NCBI GenBank assembly: GCA_046331545.1
Contig: JAXLQR010000002.1
Span: 248,001-312,000 of the forward strand
DNA length: 64,000 nt
DNA from: JADJVL01 sp046331545
GTDB lineage: Bacteria > Acidobacteriota > Holophagae > Holophagales > Holophagaceae
Direction: 5' to 3'
Shown: positions 1-9,658 of the stretch, one piece after another
Numbering within the stretch: position 1 is the first letter of the stretch
How the letters are laid out: each line of letters begins with the position of its first letter
Made by a program: the position numbers and the translations under genes
Notes under the pieces: generated by a model
Seen by the model: the letters and a program-made list of their open reading frames with translations, nothing else
What the model was told of the DNA's origin: nothing
The model's database searches: none

Positions 1-40
1 CGCGCCGGGAGCGGGCCCCCGGCGCGGGACGGGGAAGCCT

Positions 41-61
41 ACCCGAGCCCGCCGCTCGGGT
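41..61 (-). terminator. possible pepA terminator hairpin
   Basis: An 8-bp perfect inverted repeat (ACCCGAGC at 41-48, GCTCGGGT at 54-61) directly follows the pepA stop codon on the minus strand. A second 9-bp hairpin lies at 1-26 (CGCGCCGGG / CCCGGCGCG). Neither is followed by a clear T-run, so intrinsic termination is only a guess. Confidence 0.35.
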
Positions 62-1534
62 TCAGCTCATGATCCAGTCGAGCAGGAAGCGCGGGCCCTC
101 GCCGCTGGGGCCGTAGGGCCGGTAGTCCCGCTCCTTGCTGCTCCAGCAGCCGCTGAGGTCCACGTGCGCCCAGGAGGGATGGTCCACGAACTCGCTGAGG
201 AAGAGGCCCGCGGCGATGGTGCCGCCCCAGCGGATGCCGGTGATGTTCTTGAGGTCCGCCAGGGGGCTGCGCAGGCTGTCGCGGTACTCCTCCACCAGCG
301 GGAGCTGCCAGATGTGCTCGCCGGTGGCGTTGCCGGCGTCCAGCAGGCGCTCCACGAGCTTCTGGTCGGTGCCCATGATGGCGTTCACCCCGTCGCCCAT
401 GGCGATGAGGGCGGCGCCGGTGAGGGTGGCCAGGTCCACGATGTGGTCCGGCTTCATCTCGCTGGCCCAGTGCAGCAGGTCCGCGAGCACGAGACGGCCC
501 TCGGCGTCGGTGTTGAGGACCTCCACGGTCTTCCCGCTGCGGCTGCGGAGCACGTCCCCGGGCTTGTAGGCCTCGCCCGACACCATGTTCTCCACGAGCC
601 CCATGAGGCCCGTCACCTTCACCGGCGCCTCGAGCTGGGCGCAGGCCACCAGGGTGGCCAGCACGATCGCGGCGCCGGTCATGTCGTCCTTCATGGTCTC
701 CATGCCCGAGGCGTCCTTGATGGAATAGCCGCCGGAGTCGAAGCAGACGCCCTTGCCCACCAGCACGAGGTGCTTCTTGGGCTTCTCCTTCGGCGTGTAG
801 TCCAGCTTCACCACGCGCGGAGGCCGCGCCGAGCCCTTGCCCACGCCCAGCACGCAGCCGAAATTGCCCTTCTCCAGGGCCGGCACGTCGAGGACCTCGA
901 TGTGGAGCTTGTGCTGCTTGGCCAGCTTCTGGGCGGTCTCGGCGAAGGATTCGGGGTACAGGTCCCCCGCGGGCGTGTTGGCCAGGTCCCGGACGCGGTG
1001 GCAGGCGGCGATGCCGGCCTCCACCTGGGCCTGGCGGCGGCGGGCCTTGCGGGTGTCCTCGCCGTTGCTGAAGATCTCGATGGACGCGAAGCGCTTGGGC
1101 TCGGGCTTCGAGCCCTTGAAGGCCACGAAGTCGTAGTCGGCCAGGAGGGCCCCTTCCAGCACCGCCACTTGGACCTCGTCGTGGGAGAGGGTGGAGGAGG
1201 AAGGCGCCACCACGCCGATCTTCTTCCAGTTCTTCTTGAGGCAGTGCCGCGCGGCGGCGCCCACGGCCTTGCGCACCTTGTTGAGGCTGACCTGCTCCTC
1301 CTCGCCCATGCCCACCAGCACCATCCAGCGGGCGTCCTTCACGCCGTTCGGATGATGGAGCGGCACGATCTCCAGGAAGTCGGCCTTGAAGTCCCCCTCG
1401 TCCATGGCCTGGCGCGCCACCTTCGAGATGGCGAGGGGCAGCCGGTGCCGTTCGCGGCCGGAGAAGACGGGCACGATGAGCGCGTCGCCGCTGAAGTCCT
1501 TGCCCGTGGATGAGCCGATGTCGACCGTCGCCAT
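62..1534 (-). CDS. pepA: leucyl aminopeptidase (M17 family)
   Basis: A 490-residue cytosolic aminopeptidase of peptidase family M17, which removes N-terminal residues from peptides using two metal ions. The family signature NTDAEGRL is present at about residues 341-348. The expected metal and catalytic residues are visible: Lys261 (VGKGV), Asp266, Asp284 (MKDDM), Asp343, Glu345 and Arg347. The N-terminal third is the usual divergent M17 N-domain, and full length matches the family. The ATG is preceded by GGAGG. It is the only gene on its transcript that can be seen, being divergent from pabB. Assignment to the family is firm; in-vivo substrate is not known. Confidence 0.95.
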   Translation of the reverse strand: MATVDIGSSTGKDFSGDALIVPVFSGRERHRLPLAISKVARQAMDEGDFKADFLEIVPLHHPNGVKDARWMVLVGMGEEEQVSLNKVRKAVGAAARHCLKKNWKKIGVVAPSSSTLSHDEVQVAVLEGALLADYDFVAFKGSKPEPKRFASIEIFSNGEDTRKARRRQAQVEAGIAACHRVRDLANTPAGDLYPESFAETAQKLAKQHKLHIEVLDVPALEKGNFGCVLGVGKGSARPPRVVKLDYTPKEKPKKHLVLVGKGVCFDSGGYSIKDASGMETMKDDMTGAAIVLATLVACAQLEAPVKVTGLMGLVENMVSGEAYKPGDVLRSRSGKTVEVLNTDAEGRLVLADLLHWASEMKPDHIVDLATLTGAALIAMGDGVNAIMGTDQKLVERLLDAGNATGEHIWQLPLVEEYRDSLRSPLADLKNITGIRWGGTIAAGLFLSEFVDHPSWAHVDLSGCWSSKERDYRPYGPSGEGPRFLLDWIMS

Positions 1535-1576
1535 GATGCCTCCGGCCCTCGAGACTACTGGGGCGCGGGCGGGAGG

Positions 1577-1604
1577 TAAATACGGTTTTCCGCGTGTTAT
1601 TGAA
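1577..1604 (-). promoter_or_regulatory. candidate promoter for pepA
   Basis: Read on the minus strand there is a -35-like TTCAAT (1604-1599) and a -10-like TATTTA (1582-1577) separated by 16 bp, in a locally AT-rich patch about 45 bp before the pepA start. Based on consensus similarity only. Confidence 0.35.
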
Positions 1605-1670
1605 CGGAAACCTCTTGAATTCCCGGCGCAGGTGCGGGTGGCCCGGGTCCGGCTGGCCTAGGATCGAGGG

Positions 1671-2963
1671 ATGGGATTCCTGGACCGCCTCCGACCCGCC
1701 GCCCGCGCGCCCGCGGCGCCGGGCCTTGCGGAGGCGCGGCCTCCCTCCAGCCCGGGCGGTCTGTGGCTCCACGACGGCATGGGGATCGGCTGGGGCGGCA
1801 GCCTGCTCGCCGCCGCGACGTCGGCCCCGCTGGAGGCCCGCTGGGACGGGCGCGGGTGGGTCACCACCTGGAAGGGCCGGACCTTGCCGGGATCCCCCTA
1901 CACCGCCCTCGAAAGGCTCAGCGCGGAGCGTGCGGGGCCGCTGCTCGGGGCCCTGAGCTTCGAACTCGCCTGCTGGGAGGCGGGGCTGCCCCACGCCGAA
2001 CCCGCCCCCGGAGAACTCGGCATGGCCTGGTTCCCGGTGGACGCCGCCCTCGCCCTCGAGGCCGGCGCGGCGCAGGCCCTGGCCTGGGGGGCCGCGCCCC
2101 ACCCGGCCCCGAGCCCGGGTCTCCCCGTCCGCCCCGGGGACGCGCCCCCGGCCCTGGACCTGCGGCCCGCCTGGGACGCGGCGAGGCACCGCGCGGAGGT
2201 GGAGGCCATCCAGCGACGCATCCGGGACGGCGGCTTCTACGTGGCCAACCTGTGCCTGCCCTTCCGGGGGCGCCTCCCGGGCGGCTTCGCGTCCCTCGCC
2301 CTCGCCGCCCTGGCGCGGTCGCGGCCCCCCTTCGGCGCCGTCCTGGACCTGGGCGACCGCACCCTCCTCTGCCTCGGCATGGAGCGGGCCCTCTCCCTGG
2401 ACGCCGGGCGGCTCCGCAGCGAGCCCATCAAGGGGACCTGCCCCTGCACCGGCGACCCCGCCGCGGACGCGGAGGCCGCCGCGCGCCTGCGGGCGAGTCC
2501 GAAGGAGCGGGCCGAGCACACGATGATCGTGGACCTCGCGCGCAACGACCTCGGCCGCGTGGCCCGCACCGGCAGCGTGACGGTCGCGACGTCCATGCAG
2601 GTCCGGCGCTACGGCGCCGTCCAGCACCTGGTGAGCGCCGTGGAGGCCGACCTCGCACCCGACGCGGGACTCGCCGACATCCTCCGGGCGGCCCTCCCGG
2701 GGGGCAGCGTCACCGGCGCGCCGAAGCACGCGGTGTGCGGCCACCTCGCCGCCGTCGAGGCCGGCCCCCGCGGGTTCTACTGCGGGGCGCTCGGCTGGAT
2801 CGGCGCCGGCGGCACCGCCTTCGACCTGGCCATGCCCATTCGCACCGCGGAGCTGCGCGGGGACGCGCTGACCTACTGGGCCGGCGGCGGGATCACCCGC
2901 CTCAGCGACCCCACCGAGGAGTGGGCCGAGGTGCTGCTCAAGGCGCGGGCCCTCACCGGCTGA
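1671..2963 (+). CDS. pabB: aminodeoxychorismate synthase component I
   Basis: A 430-residue chorismate-binding enzyme. It is expected to convert chorismate to 4-amino-4-deoxychorismate with a glutamine amidotransferase partner (PabA, not in this window) for folate synthesis. The C-terminal chorismate-binding domain (about residues 165-425) has PIKGT at 252-256, MIVDLARNDLG at 285-295 and PGGSVTGAPK at 343-352. Lys in PIKGT (residue 254) is the usual mark of PabB, where anthranilate synthase TrpE has Ala. The N-terminal third is short and divergent compared with enteric PabB. No lyase (PabC) domain is fused. The start has only a weak GAGG-type ribosome site. Confidence 0.85.
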   Translation: MGFLDRLRPAARAPAAPGLAEARPPSSPGGLWLHDGMGIGWGGSLLAAATSAPLEARWDGRGWVTTWKGRTLPGSPYTALERLSAERAGPLLGALSFELACWEAGLPHAEPAPGELGMAWFPVDAALALEAGAAQALAWGAAPHPAPSPGLPVRPGDAPPALDLRPAWDAARHRAEVEAIQRRIRDGGFYVANLCLPFRGRLPGGFASLALAALARSRPPFGAVLDLGDRTLLCLGMERALSLDAGRLRSEPIKGTCPCTGDPAADAEAAARLRASPKERAEHTMIVDLARNDLGRVARTGSVTVATSMQVRRYGAVQHLVSAVEADLAPDAGLADILRAALPGGSVTGAPKHAVCGHLAAVEAGPRGFYCGALGWIGAGGTAFDLAMPIRTAELRGDALTYWAGGGITRLSDPTEEWAEVLLKARALTG

Positions 2964-3042
2964 GCAGGCAGCGGTGCCGGGCTCCGCACCGGAGCTCACC
3001 GTAGGCGCGACCGAAGGCAAGGCGCCTCGACAGGGCGGGACG

Positions 3043-3131
3043 ACGGCGGAGCCGGGCTCCGCCCGGATCCGCCGTGGGGAGCACGAGGGGGACGGAGAGC
3101 GACCGCAGGGAGCGGGCGGTCCCCCTCGTGC
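3043..3131. repeat. two-hairpin dispersed repeat, copy 1
   Basis: Two back-to-back hairpins lie between the convergent ends of pabB and the HNH gene. Hairpin 1 has ACGGCGGA (3043-3050) pairing with TCCGCCGT (3068-3075), nested over CCGGGC/GCCCGG. Hairpin 2 has a perfect 13-bp stem, GCACGAGGGGGAC (3081-3093) with GTCCCCCTCGTGC (3119-3131). The 57 nt from 3074 to 3130 match 63158-63214 at 53 positions. In both places the element ends 4-6 nt beyond the stop codon of a minus-strand gene. A role as terminator or mRNA 3' end is inferred. Confidence 0.75.
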
Positions 3132-3135
3132 TATA

Positions 3136-3642
3136 TCAGGCCGCGGTGGCCTCGCGGATGATCTCCTCAAAGCGCTCGAAGAGATGGGCCCGGGGCCCCT
3201 TGGGGGACTTCTTGAGCTTCATGCCGGCCTGCTCGGGCGTGCGGCCGCCCTTGGCCTGGTTGCAGGGCAGGCAGCAGGCCACGAGGTTCTGCCAGGTGGT
3301 CTGGCCCCCCTGGCAGACCGGGATCACGTGGTCCACGGTGGTGGCCTTGGCGTTGCAGCCCTCGTAGGCGCAGACGTGGTGGTCCCGCTTCATGACCCGG
3401 CGCTCGAGGCGGCCCATGAGGAGCTTGGATTCGGCGCAGGCCTGGGCGTGGGGGAATATGATGAGCTGGACCCGCCCCTCGAGGGCGGTGTGGCGGTCGA
3501 AGGTGGCGGGGTCGAGCACGAAGGCCCGGCCCGAGACCACCGAGCAGAGCGCCTTGCGCCGGCTCACCTCCTGCATCGGGACGTAGTTCCGGTCCACGGC
3601 GATCACGTCGCCGTGGCCTAGCCGTTCCCTCTTCGATGACAT
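3136..3642 (-). CDS. HNH endonuclease family protein
   Basis: A 168-residue protein with a C-terminal HNH nuclease fold, typical of the widespread small stand-alone bacterial HNH proteins. Zinc-type cysteine pairs are Cys91/Cys96 and Cys124/Cys127. The first H of the HNH motif is His105 in VDHVIP, and QNLVACCLPCN follows. The N-terminal 60 residues (IAVDRNYVPMQEVSRRKA) are the conserved lead domain of this group, whose biological role is not established. The ATG at 3642 was chosen over a longer reading frame because the upstream extension is low-complexity and has no family similarity. A two-hairpin repeat sits immediately after the stop codon. Confidence 0.85.
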   Translation of the reverse strand: MSSKRERLGHGDVIAVDRNYVPMQEVSRRKALCSVVSGRAFVLDPATFDRHTALEGRVQLIIFPHAQACAESKLLMGRLERRVMKRDHHVCAYEGCNAKATTVDHVIPVCQGGQTTWQNLVACCLPCNQAKGGRTPEQAGMKLKKSPKGPRAHLFERFEEIIREATAA

Positions 3643-3712
3643 CGCGAAACCCCGGGATGGTGGTGCGGTTCCTTTATTCTTAGGCACTTTCTCCCGGGAA
3701 CGCAGGGGGATT

Positions 3713-5020
3713 TCAGGAATTTTCTTCGTCCTGGAAGCCCAGGGCCTCCTGGGCCTCGGCCTCCCCGAGGGCCTCCACCTTCGAGAGCTTCCGGGCCATC
3801 TGCCGGCTGCGGTCGCCAACGACCCCCAGCTTGGTGCCGGCCTCCTCCAGCTTCTTCTGCACCGCGTCCACGGCCTCGCCGAACTTCCCGAACTCCGTCT
3901 TCACGGCCCCGAGGGTCTTGGCGATCTCGGTGGTGTTCTTCGAGATCTTGAGGGAGCGGAAGCCCATCTGGAGGCTGTTGAGGAAGGCCGTCAGGGTGGT
4001 GGGGCCCACCAGCGTGACCTTGCAGTCGGCCTGCAGCCTCTGGAGCAGCCCGGGGCGGCGGAGGGCCTCGGCGTAGAGCCCCTCGAAGGGCAGGAACATC
4101 AGCGCGAAGTTCGTGGTGTGGGGCGGCTCCACGTACCTGTCGCGGATCTCCCGGGCCTGGGTGAGCAGCCGGTTCTCGAGGGCCTGGGCGTGGCGGGCGA
4201 TCTCGTCCACGGATCCGGCCTCGTAGGCCTCCATCAGCCGCTGGTAGTCCTCGATGGGGAACTTGGCGTCGATGGGGAGCCAGAGGTGGCCGCCGTCCAG
4301 TCCCTCGGGCAGCTTCACCGCGAACTCCACCAGCTCGTTGGAGCGCGGCTTCACCTTCACGTTGGCCTCGTACTGGCCGGCCTCGAGGTATTGCTCCAGG
4401 AGCATGGCGAGCTGGGCCTCGCCCATCACGCCGCGGGTCTTCACGTTGGTGAGGGCGCGCTTGAGGCCGCCCACGTCCGAGGCCAGGGACTGCATCTCGC
4501 CCAGCCCCTTCTGGACCTGCTCGAGGCGCTGGGAGACGAGGCTGAAGCTTTCCCCCAGGCGCTTCTCCAGGGTGTCGTGGAGCTTCTCGTCCACGGTGCG
4601 GCGCATCTCCTCGAGCTTGGTCTCGTTGGCCATCCGGATGGCCTCCAGGCGGGCCTGGACCTGCTCCAGCACCTGCACGAGCTGCGCGCCCTGCTCCTGC
4701 CGGCCGGCCCGGAGGGAGTCCTGGAGCACCTGAGCCAGCTCGTTGAACCGCGCGGCCAGGGCCTCGCTCTGCGTCCGACCCAGCTCGGAGCGCGTGGCGG
4801 CGAGATCCTGCCCCAGGTCCAGCAGGGCCTGGTTCAGGGGCGCGAGCGCCGTGGCGGTGTCGGCCTGGACGTCCCGGCGCTGGCGTGCCAGTTCGTCCGT
4901 CATGCCGCGCCGCAGGGCCTCCAGGGGCGCGGGATCCGCAGCCCGGGGTCGCAGGGCCGCCCACGCGGCGACGAGGGCCGTCAGCAGGGCAAGGATGGAG
5001 ACCACCAGGACCGGGCTCAT
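3713..5020 (-). CDS. rmuC: DNA recombination protein RmuC
   Basis: A 435-residue RmuC-family protein, linked in other bacteria to limiting DNA inversions and rearrangements between short repeats. It opens with a single membrane-spanning segment (VLVVSILALLTALVAAWAAL). A long coiled coil follows to about residue 170, and then the conserved RmuC core with KTRGVMGEAQLAMLLEQYL, LPIDAKFPIEDYQRL and FLNSLQMGFRSLKI. This order is standard for the family. The start ATG at 5020 lies 7 nt after the tsaE stop codon, so it is probably the last gene of an nnr-tsaE-rmuC run. Confidence 0.93.
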   Translation of the reverse strand: MSPVLVVSILALLTALVAAWAALRPRAADPAPLEALRRGMTDELARQRRDVQADTATALAPLNQALLDLGQDLAATRSELGRTQSEALAARFNELAQVLQDSLRAGRQEQGAQLVQVLEQVQARLEAIRMANETKLEEMRRTVDEKLHDTLEKRLGESFSLVSQRLEQVQKGLGEMQSLASDVGGLKRALTNVKTRGVMGEAQLAMLLEQYLEAGQYEANVKVKPRSNELVEFAVKLPEGLDGGHLWLPIDAKFPIEDYQRLMEAYEAGSVDEIARHAQALENRLLTQAREIRDRYVEPPHTTNFALMFLPFEGLYAEALRRPGLLQRLQADCKVTLVGPTTLTAFLNSLQMGFRSLKISKNTTEIAKTLGAVKTEFGKFGEAVDAVQKKLEEAGTKLGVVGDRSRQMARKLSKVEALGEAEAQEALGFQDEENS

Positions 5021-5027
5021 GCCTCCA

Positions 5028-5462
5028 TCATGCCCCGCCGGATGCGTCAGGGAGTGTCCACCGGGCGCGGCGCCCTTCGCCCTCGGCCTCGAGGTCCAGC
5101 CGGGCCACCCAGTCCGTGGGCCAGGGGCCCTCGTCGCCGGCCCACTCCACCACCAGGAAGTCCGCGGGGGTGACCTGCTCGTCCAGGCCCAGGGACCAGG
5201 CGCCGGCCTCGCCGAGGCGGTAGAGGTCGAGGTGGAAGACGCGCCCGCGGGGCGAGGCGTAGCGGTGGAGCACGGCGTAGGTGGGGGATGCCACGTCATC
5301 GGGCTCGCCCCCGAGGCCCGCCAGGAAGCCCCGGGTCCAGGTGGTCTTGCCGGCGCCCAGCTCGCCGCGCAGCCGCCAGGTGCCGCCGGGGGGCGTCCGC
5401 GCGGCCAGCTCGGCCCCCAGGGCCTCGGTGGCCCCGTCGTCGGGCAGGAACCGTTCGCTCAC
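5028..5462 (-). CDS. tsaE: tRNA threonylcarbamoyladenosine biosynthesis ATPase TsaE
   Basis: A 144-residue P-loop protein, the ATPase partner of TsaD/TsaB in making the t6A base of ANN-decoding tRNAs. The Walker A motif GELGAGKTT is at residues 33-41. The family motifs SPTYAVLH (59-66) and FHLDLYRL (76-83) follow, and VEWAGD lies near 105-110. Length is normal. The GTG start at 5462 overlaps the end of nnr by 4 nt, a pairing of tsaE with nnr that is common in bacteria and supports the start choice. Confidence 0.93.
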   Translation of the reverse strand: MSERFLPDDGATEALGAELAARTPPGGTWRLRGELGAGKTTWTRGFLAGLGGEPDDVASPTYAVLHRYASPRGRVFHLDLYRLGEAGAWSLGLDEQVTPADFLVVEWAGDEGPWPTDWVARLDLEAEGEGRRARWTLPDASGGA

Positions 5463-6916
5463 GCGGGCCGCCCCGCGTGGAGGTCCCGCAGCAGCCGGGG
5501 CAGTTCCTCGGCGAGGTCCCGGGGCAGCAGGGGACCGGGCCCCAGGCGGTCGGCGCAGCGGCCGTGGAGCCACGCGGCGGCGGCGGCGGCGTTGCGGGGG
5601 GCGATCCAGTCGGGCTCGAGGCTCTGGGCCCACCAGCCCGCCACCATCCCGGCGAGGAAGTCCCCGGTGCCGCCGGTGGCGAGGCCCCCGTGGCCGGTGC
5701 CGTTCACCACCACCGCGCCGGTCTCGCCGCCGGCGATGAGGCTCTGGGCCCCCTTGAGGAGCAGCACGCCGGGCCCCGAAGCCGCCGCCGCCCGGGCTTG
5801 CCGCAGGCGCTCCCCGGAGCCCGAAGGCGCCGGCAGCTGGAAGAGCCGCGCGAACTCCCCGGCGTGGGGCGTGAGGATCGTCTGGGGGCGCGTCATCCAG
5901 TGCTTGCCCTGCCCCTCCTTCAGGGCCGAGGCGTCCAGGACGAGGCGTCCCCGCCACTCGGGGGCCTCCTTCACCCCGCCCGGGCCCGCCAGCAGCACGT
6001 CGGTCTCCGGCGGGACCACGCCCGTCCACGGGTGGACCATGGCCTCGGGGACCTGGACCGCGATCTCCGCCCGCACCGCGGCGTCGGCGAGCACGGTGAC
6101 GAGCCCCGCCCCCGCGCGAAGGGCGCCGAGGGCCGCGAGCACCGCCGCGCCGCTCATGCCCAGGCTGCCGGCGCGGATGGTGACGCGCCCCTTGCCGCCC
6201 TTGTGGACGTTCCAGGGGTGGGCGGAGAGCTTGGGCTGGTCCATGAGCCAGAGCCTGGGCTTCACCGGGCAGCCGCCTTCGGTGAGGCCGGGCAGGGGCA
6301 GGGGGACCGTCACCACCTTTCCGCAGCGCTCCGCCGCGGGCCGCAGCACGTGGCAGGGCTTGAGGTGGCCGAAGCAGGCCGTGAGGTCCGCCCGGTCGAA
6401 GGCCGTGCCGCTGTCGGGCTCGTCGGGCTGGATGCCCGAGGGCTGGTCCAGGGCGAGCACCGTGAAGCCGGCCGACGGATCGCCGGTCTTCTCCGCCCAG
6501 CGCGCGGCGGTGCCCTCCAGGGGCCGGCTGGCGCTGAGGCCAAAGAGGCCGTCCACCACCCAGGCGCCGGGCTCCAGCCGCGCCTCCACCACGGGGTCCG
6601 CCGCGAAGTAGAGGGAGCCGCCCTCGTCCTTCCATCGCGCGGCCTGCAGCCCGGCGTCGCCCTTCCAGGCGGCGTCCGGCGCCAGGGTCCAGACCCGCAC
6701 CGATTCCCCCCGGCGCTTCAGCAGGCGCGCCACCGCCAGGGCGTCGCCGCCGTTGTTCCCGGGCCCGGCCAGGACCTCCACCGGCACGCCCGCGGGCACC
6801 AGGGCCGCAGCGCCCTCCGCCGCCCGCTCCTGGAGGTCCAGGCTCTTCACCCGTCCCCCGTCGATGGCCCAGCGCTCCAGCGCGCGCATCTCGCTCGAGG
6901 TGAGGATGGGGTTCAT
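5459..6916 (-). CDS. nnr: bifunctional NAD(P)H-hydrate repair enzyme
   Basis: A 485-residue two-domain repair enzyme. The N-terminal domain is the NAD(P)HX epimerase (YjeF_N), with GPGNNGGDA at 51-59. The C-terminal domain is the ADP/ATP-dependent NAD(P)HX dehydratase (carbohydrate kinase-like), with the catalytic-region motif GGTGD at 415-419. Together they restore hydrated nicotinamide cofactors. The fusion and length are the usual bacterial arrangement. It overlaps tsaE by 4 nt. An ATG start at 6916 fits the conserved N-terminus (LTSSEMRALERWAI). Confidence 0.94.
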   Translation of the reverse strand: MNPILTSSEMRALERWAIDGGRVKSLDLQERAAEGAAALVPAGVPVEVLAGPGNNGGDALAVARLLKRRGESVRVWTLAPDAAWKGDAGLQAARWKDEGGSLYFAADPVVEARLEPGAWVVDGLFGLSASRPLEGTAARWAEKTGDPSAGFTVLALDQPSGIQPDEPDSGTAFDRADLTACFGHLKPCHVLRPAAERCGKVVTVPLPLPGLTEGGCPVKPRLWLMDQPKLSAHPWNVHKGGKGRVTIRAGSLGMSGAAVLAALGALRAGAGLVTVLADAAVRAEIAVQVPEAMVHPWTGVVPPETDVLLAGPGGVKEAPEWRGRLVLDASALKEGQGKHWMTRPQTILTPHAGEFARLFQLPAPSGSGERLRQARAAAASGPGVLLLKGAQSLIAGGETGAVVVNGTGHGGLATGGTGDFLAGMVAGWWAQSLEPDWIAPRNAAAAAAWLHGRCADRLGPGPLLPRDLAEELPRLLRDLHAGRPA

Positions 6917-6932
6917 GGGGAGAGTGTAGCCC

Positions 6933-7388
6933 TCAGGCTCCGAACTGGCGGAAGTGGTGGTCCAGGTGCTTGTAGAGGAGGTTGCTCCACTCCTGGGCGC
7001 TCAGGCGGCCGAAGGTGACGTGCTCCCGCCCTTCGTAGGCCGACCGGCCCTCGCCGTGGTGGACCTGGATGAGGTCCCGCAAGCGGCTCCGCTCCCGTTC
7101 GAAGTCCCGGGGATCGGCGACCCGGAAGGGTTTCGGGGTCGGCAGGTTGTGCCTGAACGGCCTCTCCCCCACGATGCCGCCCTTGAAGAAGGCCCGGGCC
7201 AGCACCTTGAGGACCCAGGGACCGCCACCCTTCTCCCCCCGGAGCTGCTCGTAGGGCGTGCAGCAGTGGGCGCACATCCGGGCCACGTCCATCGTCCCCC
7301 ACTGCGCCCGGGCGTCGGACCCCAGGCCGTCCAGCCGGGCGAGCAGGCTTCGGATCGTGGCGGGGTCGAAGGCGTCGGGCAGGGCCAT
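6933..7388 (-). CDS. DUF1569 / DinB-like protein
   Basis: A 151-residue protein resembling the DUF1569 branch of the DinB/YfiT helical fold. Visible family features are WGTMDVARMCAHCC near residues 30-43, HHGEGRS near 109-115 and a final FGRLSAQEWSNLLYKHLDHHFRQFG. The histidines in MCAHC and LDHHFRQF are at positions where DinB-type proteins bind a metal. Function is unknown. It lies 16 nt upstream of nnr, probably on the same transcript. Confidence 0.75.
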   Translation of the reverse strand: MALPDAFDPATIRSLLARLDGLGSDARAQWGTMDVARMCAHCCTPYEQLRGEKGGGPWVLKVLARAFFKGGIVGERPFRHNLPTPKPFRVADPRDFERERSRLRDLIQVHHGEGRSAYEGREHVTFGRLSAQEWSNLLYKHLDHHFRQFGA

Positions 7389-7421
7389 GGGTACCTCGGG
7401 ACTCGCCTTCCAACCTAGCGG

Positions 7422-7454
7422 AAGGCCCCGGCGGCGGGGAGCCGTCGGGGCCTT
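7422..7454 (-). terminator. ahcY terminator hairpin
   Basis: A 13-bp stem with one G-T pair (AAGGCCCCGGCGG at 7422-7434, CCGTCGGGGCCTT at 7442-7454) and a 7-nt loop lies 15 nt beyond the ahcY stop codon on the minus strand. No long T-run follows. Confidence 0.55.
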
Positions 7455-7469
7455 GGAGCCGGAGTGGCC

Positions 7470-8876
<1,407 letters not shown>

Positions 8877-8941
8877 GGGACGGCTCCTAGAACGCCGGGC
8901 GCGGCGGATCGTCTCATCCAGCACGGCCCGAAGGTTGTGGG

Positions 8942-9003
8942 ATGAGCGCCGTTGTTCCAGAGGTCCGAGCCTGGGACGGGGTCGTCTCGCAGCGCTCCTC
9001 GGA
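8942..9003 (-). promoter_or_regulatory. SAH riboswitch in ahcY leader
   Basis: On the minus strand the leader contains, in order, CCGAGGAGCGCTGC (9002-8989), CCAGGCTCGG (8974-8965) and AACGGCGCTCA (8953-8943). These are the conserved blocks of the S-adenosylhomocysteine riboswitch class (Rfam RF01057 type). CCGAG pairs with CTCGG to form the first stem, and GAGCGC can pair with GCGCTC as the pseudoknot. It ends about 65 nt before the ahcY start. Position before ahcY is the classic location. The class is known as a genetic ON switch. Confidence 0.93.
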
Positions 9004-9010
9004 CACCAGG

Positions 9011-9016
9011 ATTCTA
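9011..9016 (-). promoter_or_regulatory. -10 box of the riboswitch transcript
   Basis: TAGAAT on the minus strand lies 7 nt before the first riboswitch base, so transcription would start at the edge of the aptamer. No good -35 match is visible upstream. Confidence 0.45.
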
Positions 9017-9073
9017 GCCCGTTTTCCCTTGCCTGCCATGGGGAAAAGTCGGACGGCCTGGGAGAATTGACCG

Positions 9074-9589
9074 GTGCTCCGCTTCCTGTTCCGGCTCCTG
9101 CTGCCCCTGCTCACCTTCCCCGGCATCCCCGTCCACGAGGCCGCCCACGCCCTGGCCTGCCGGATGACGGGCACGGAAGTGTTCGAGATCCGATGGTTCC
9201 GGATCGGCATGGTGATGGGCTCCGTCACCCACGGCCGGCCGCGGGGCCCCTGGGCGTGGATGGTGATCGCGGCGGCGCCGTGGTTCGTGAACTCGTCGTT
9301 GGGGTTCGGCCTCGGCTGGGCGTTCCGCGTTCACGTGACCGGATGGCTCCTCGTCCCGGCGATCTGGCTCGCGGTATCGATCGCAACCCACGCCTTCCCG
9401 AGCCTGGAGGATGCCGTGGGGCTGCTCGAGAGTTTGTGGAAGGAGAATCCGGGCGTCCTCCCAAGGCTGGTCGGCACGCCCCTCGGCGCCGTGATGGTGG
9501 CTGGCGCCTTCGGGTCGTTGTATCTCCTCCTGGACGTGGCGTGGGGCTTGCTCATCGGCTGGCTGTTGCCGGTCTGGCTCGTCGGGTGA
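9074..9589 (+). CDS. membrane protein with HExxH motif (possible metalloprotease)
   Basis: A 171-residue, four-or-so-pass membrane protein with HEAAH at residues 21-25 inside the first hydrophobic stretch (FPGIPVHEAAHALACRMTG). Intramembrane or membrane-embedded zincins such as the M50/site-2 protease and DUF3267 groups place HExxH in this way. No PDZ domain or NxxPxxxLDG motif is seen, so it is not a standard RseP. The start is a GTG. Function is unknown; a zinc metalloprotease is plausible from the motif alone. It is divergent from ahcY. Confidence 0.6.
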   Translation: MLRFLFRLLLPLLTFPGIPVHEAAHALACRMTGTEVFEIRWFRIGMVMGSVTHGRPRGPWAWMVIAAAPWFVNSSLGFGLGWAFRVHVTGWLLVPAIWLAVSIATHAFPSLEDAVGLLESLWKENPGVLPRLVGTPLGAVMVAGAFGSLYLLLDVAWGLLIGWLLPVWLVG

Positions 9590-9658
9590 TCACCGAACTG
9601 CCTCTACGGACGGGACGTGGAACGCCTGATCGGCTCAACGACCTGACGGGCGCGGCAA

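Noticed and set aside
1671..2963. Anthranilate synthase TrpE
   Set aside because: The PIKGT motif has the Lys of PabB, not the Ala of TrpE, and no trp genes are near.
2974..3621. Plus-strand ORF over the HNH gene
   Set aside because: It crosses the hairpin repeat and is antisense to the HNH gene, with Gly/Ala/Leu/His composition typical of antisense frames.
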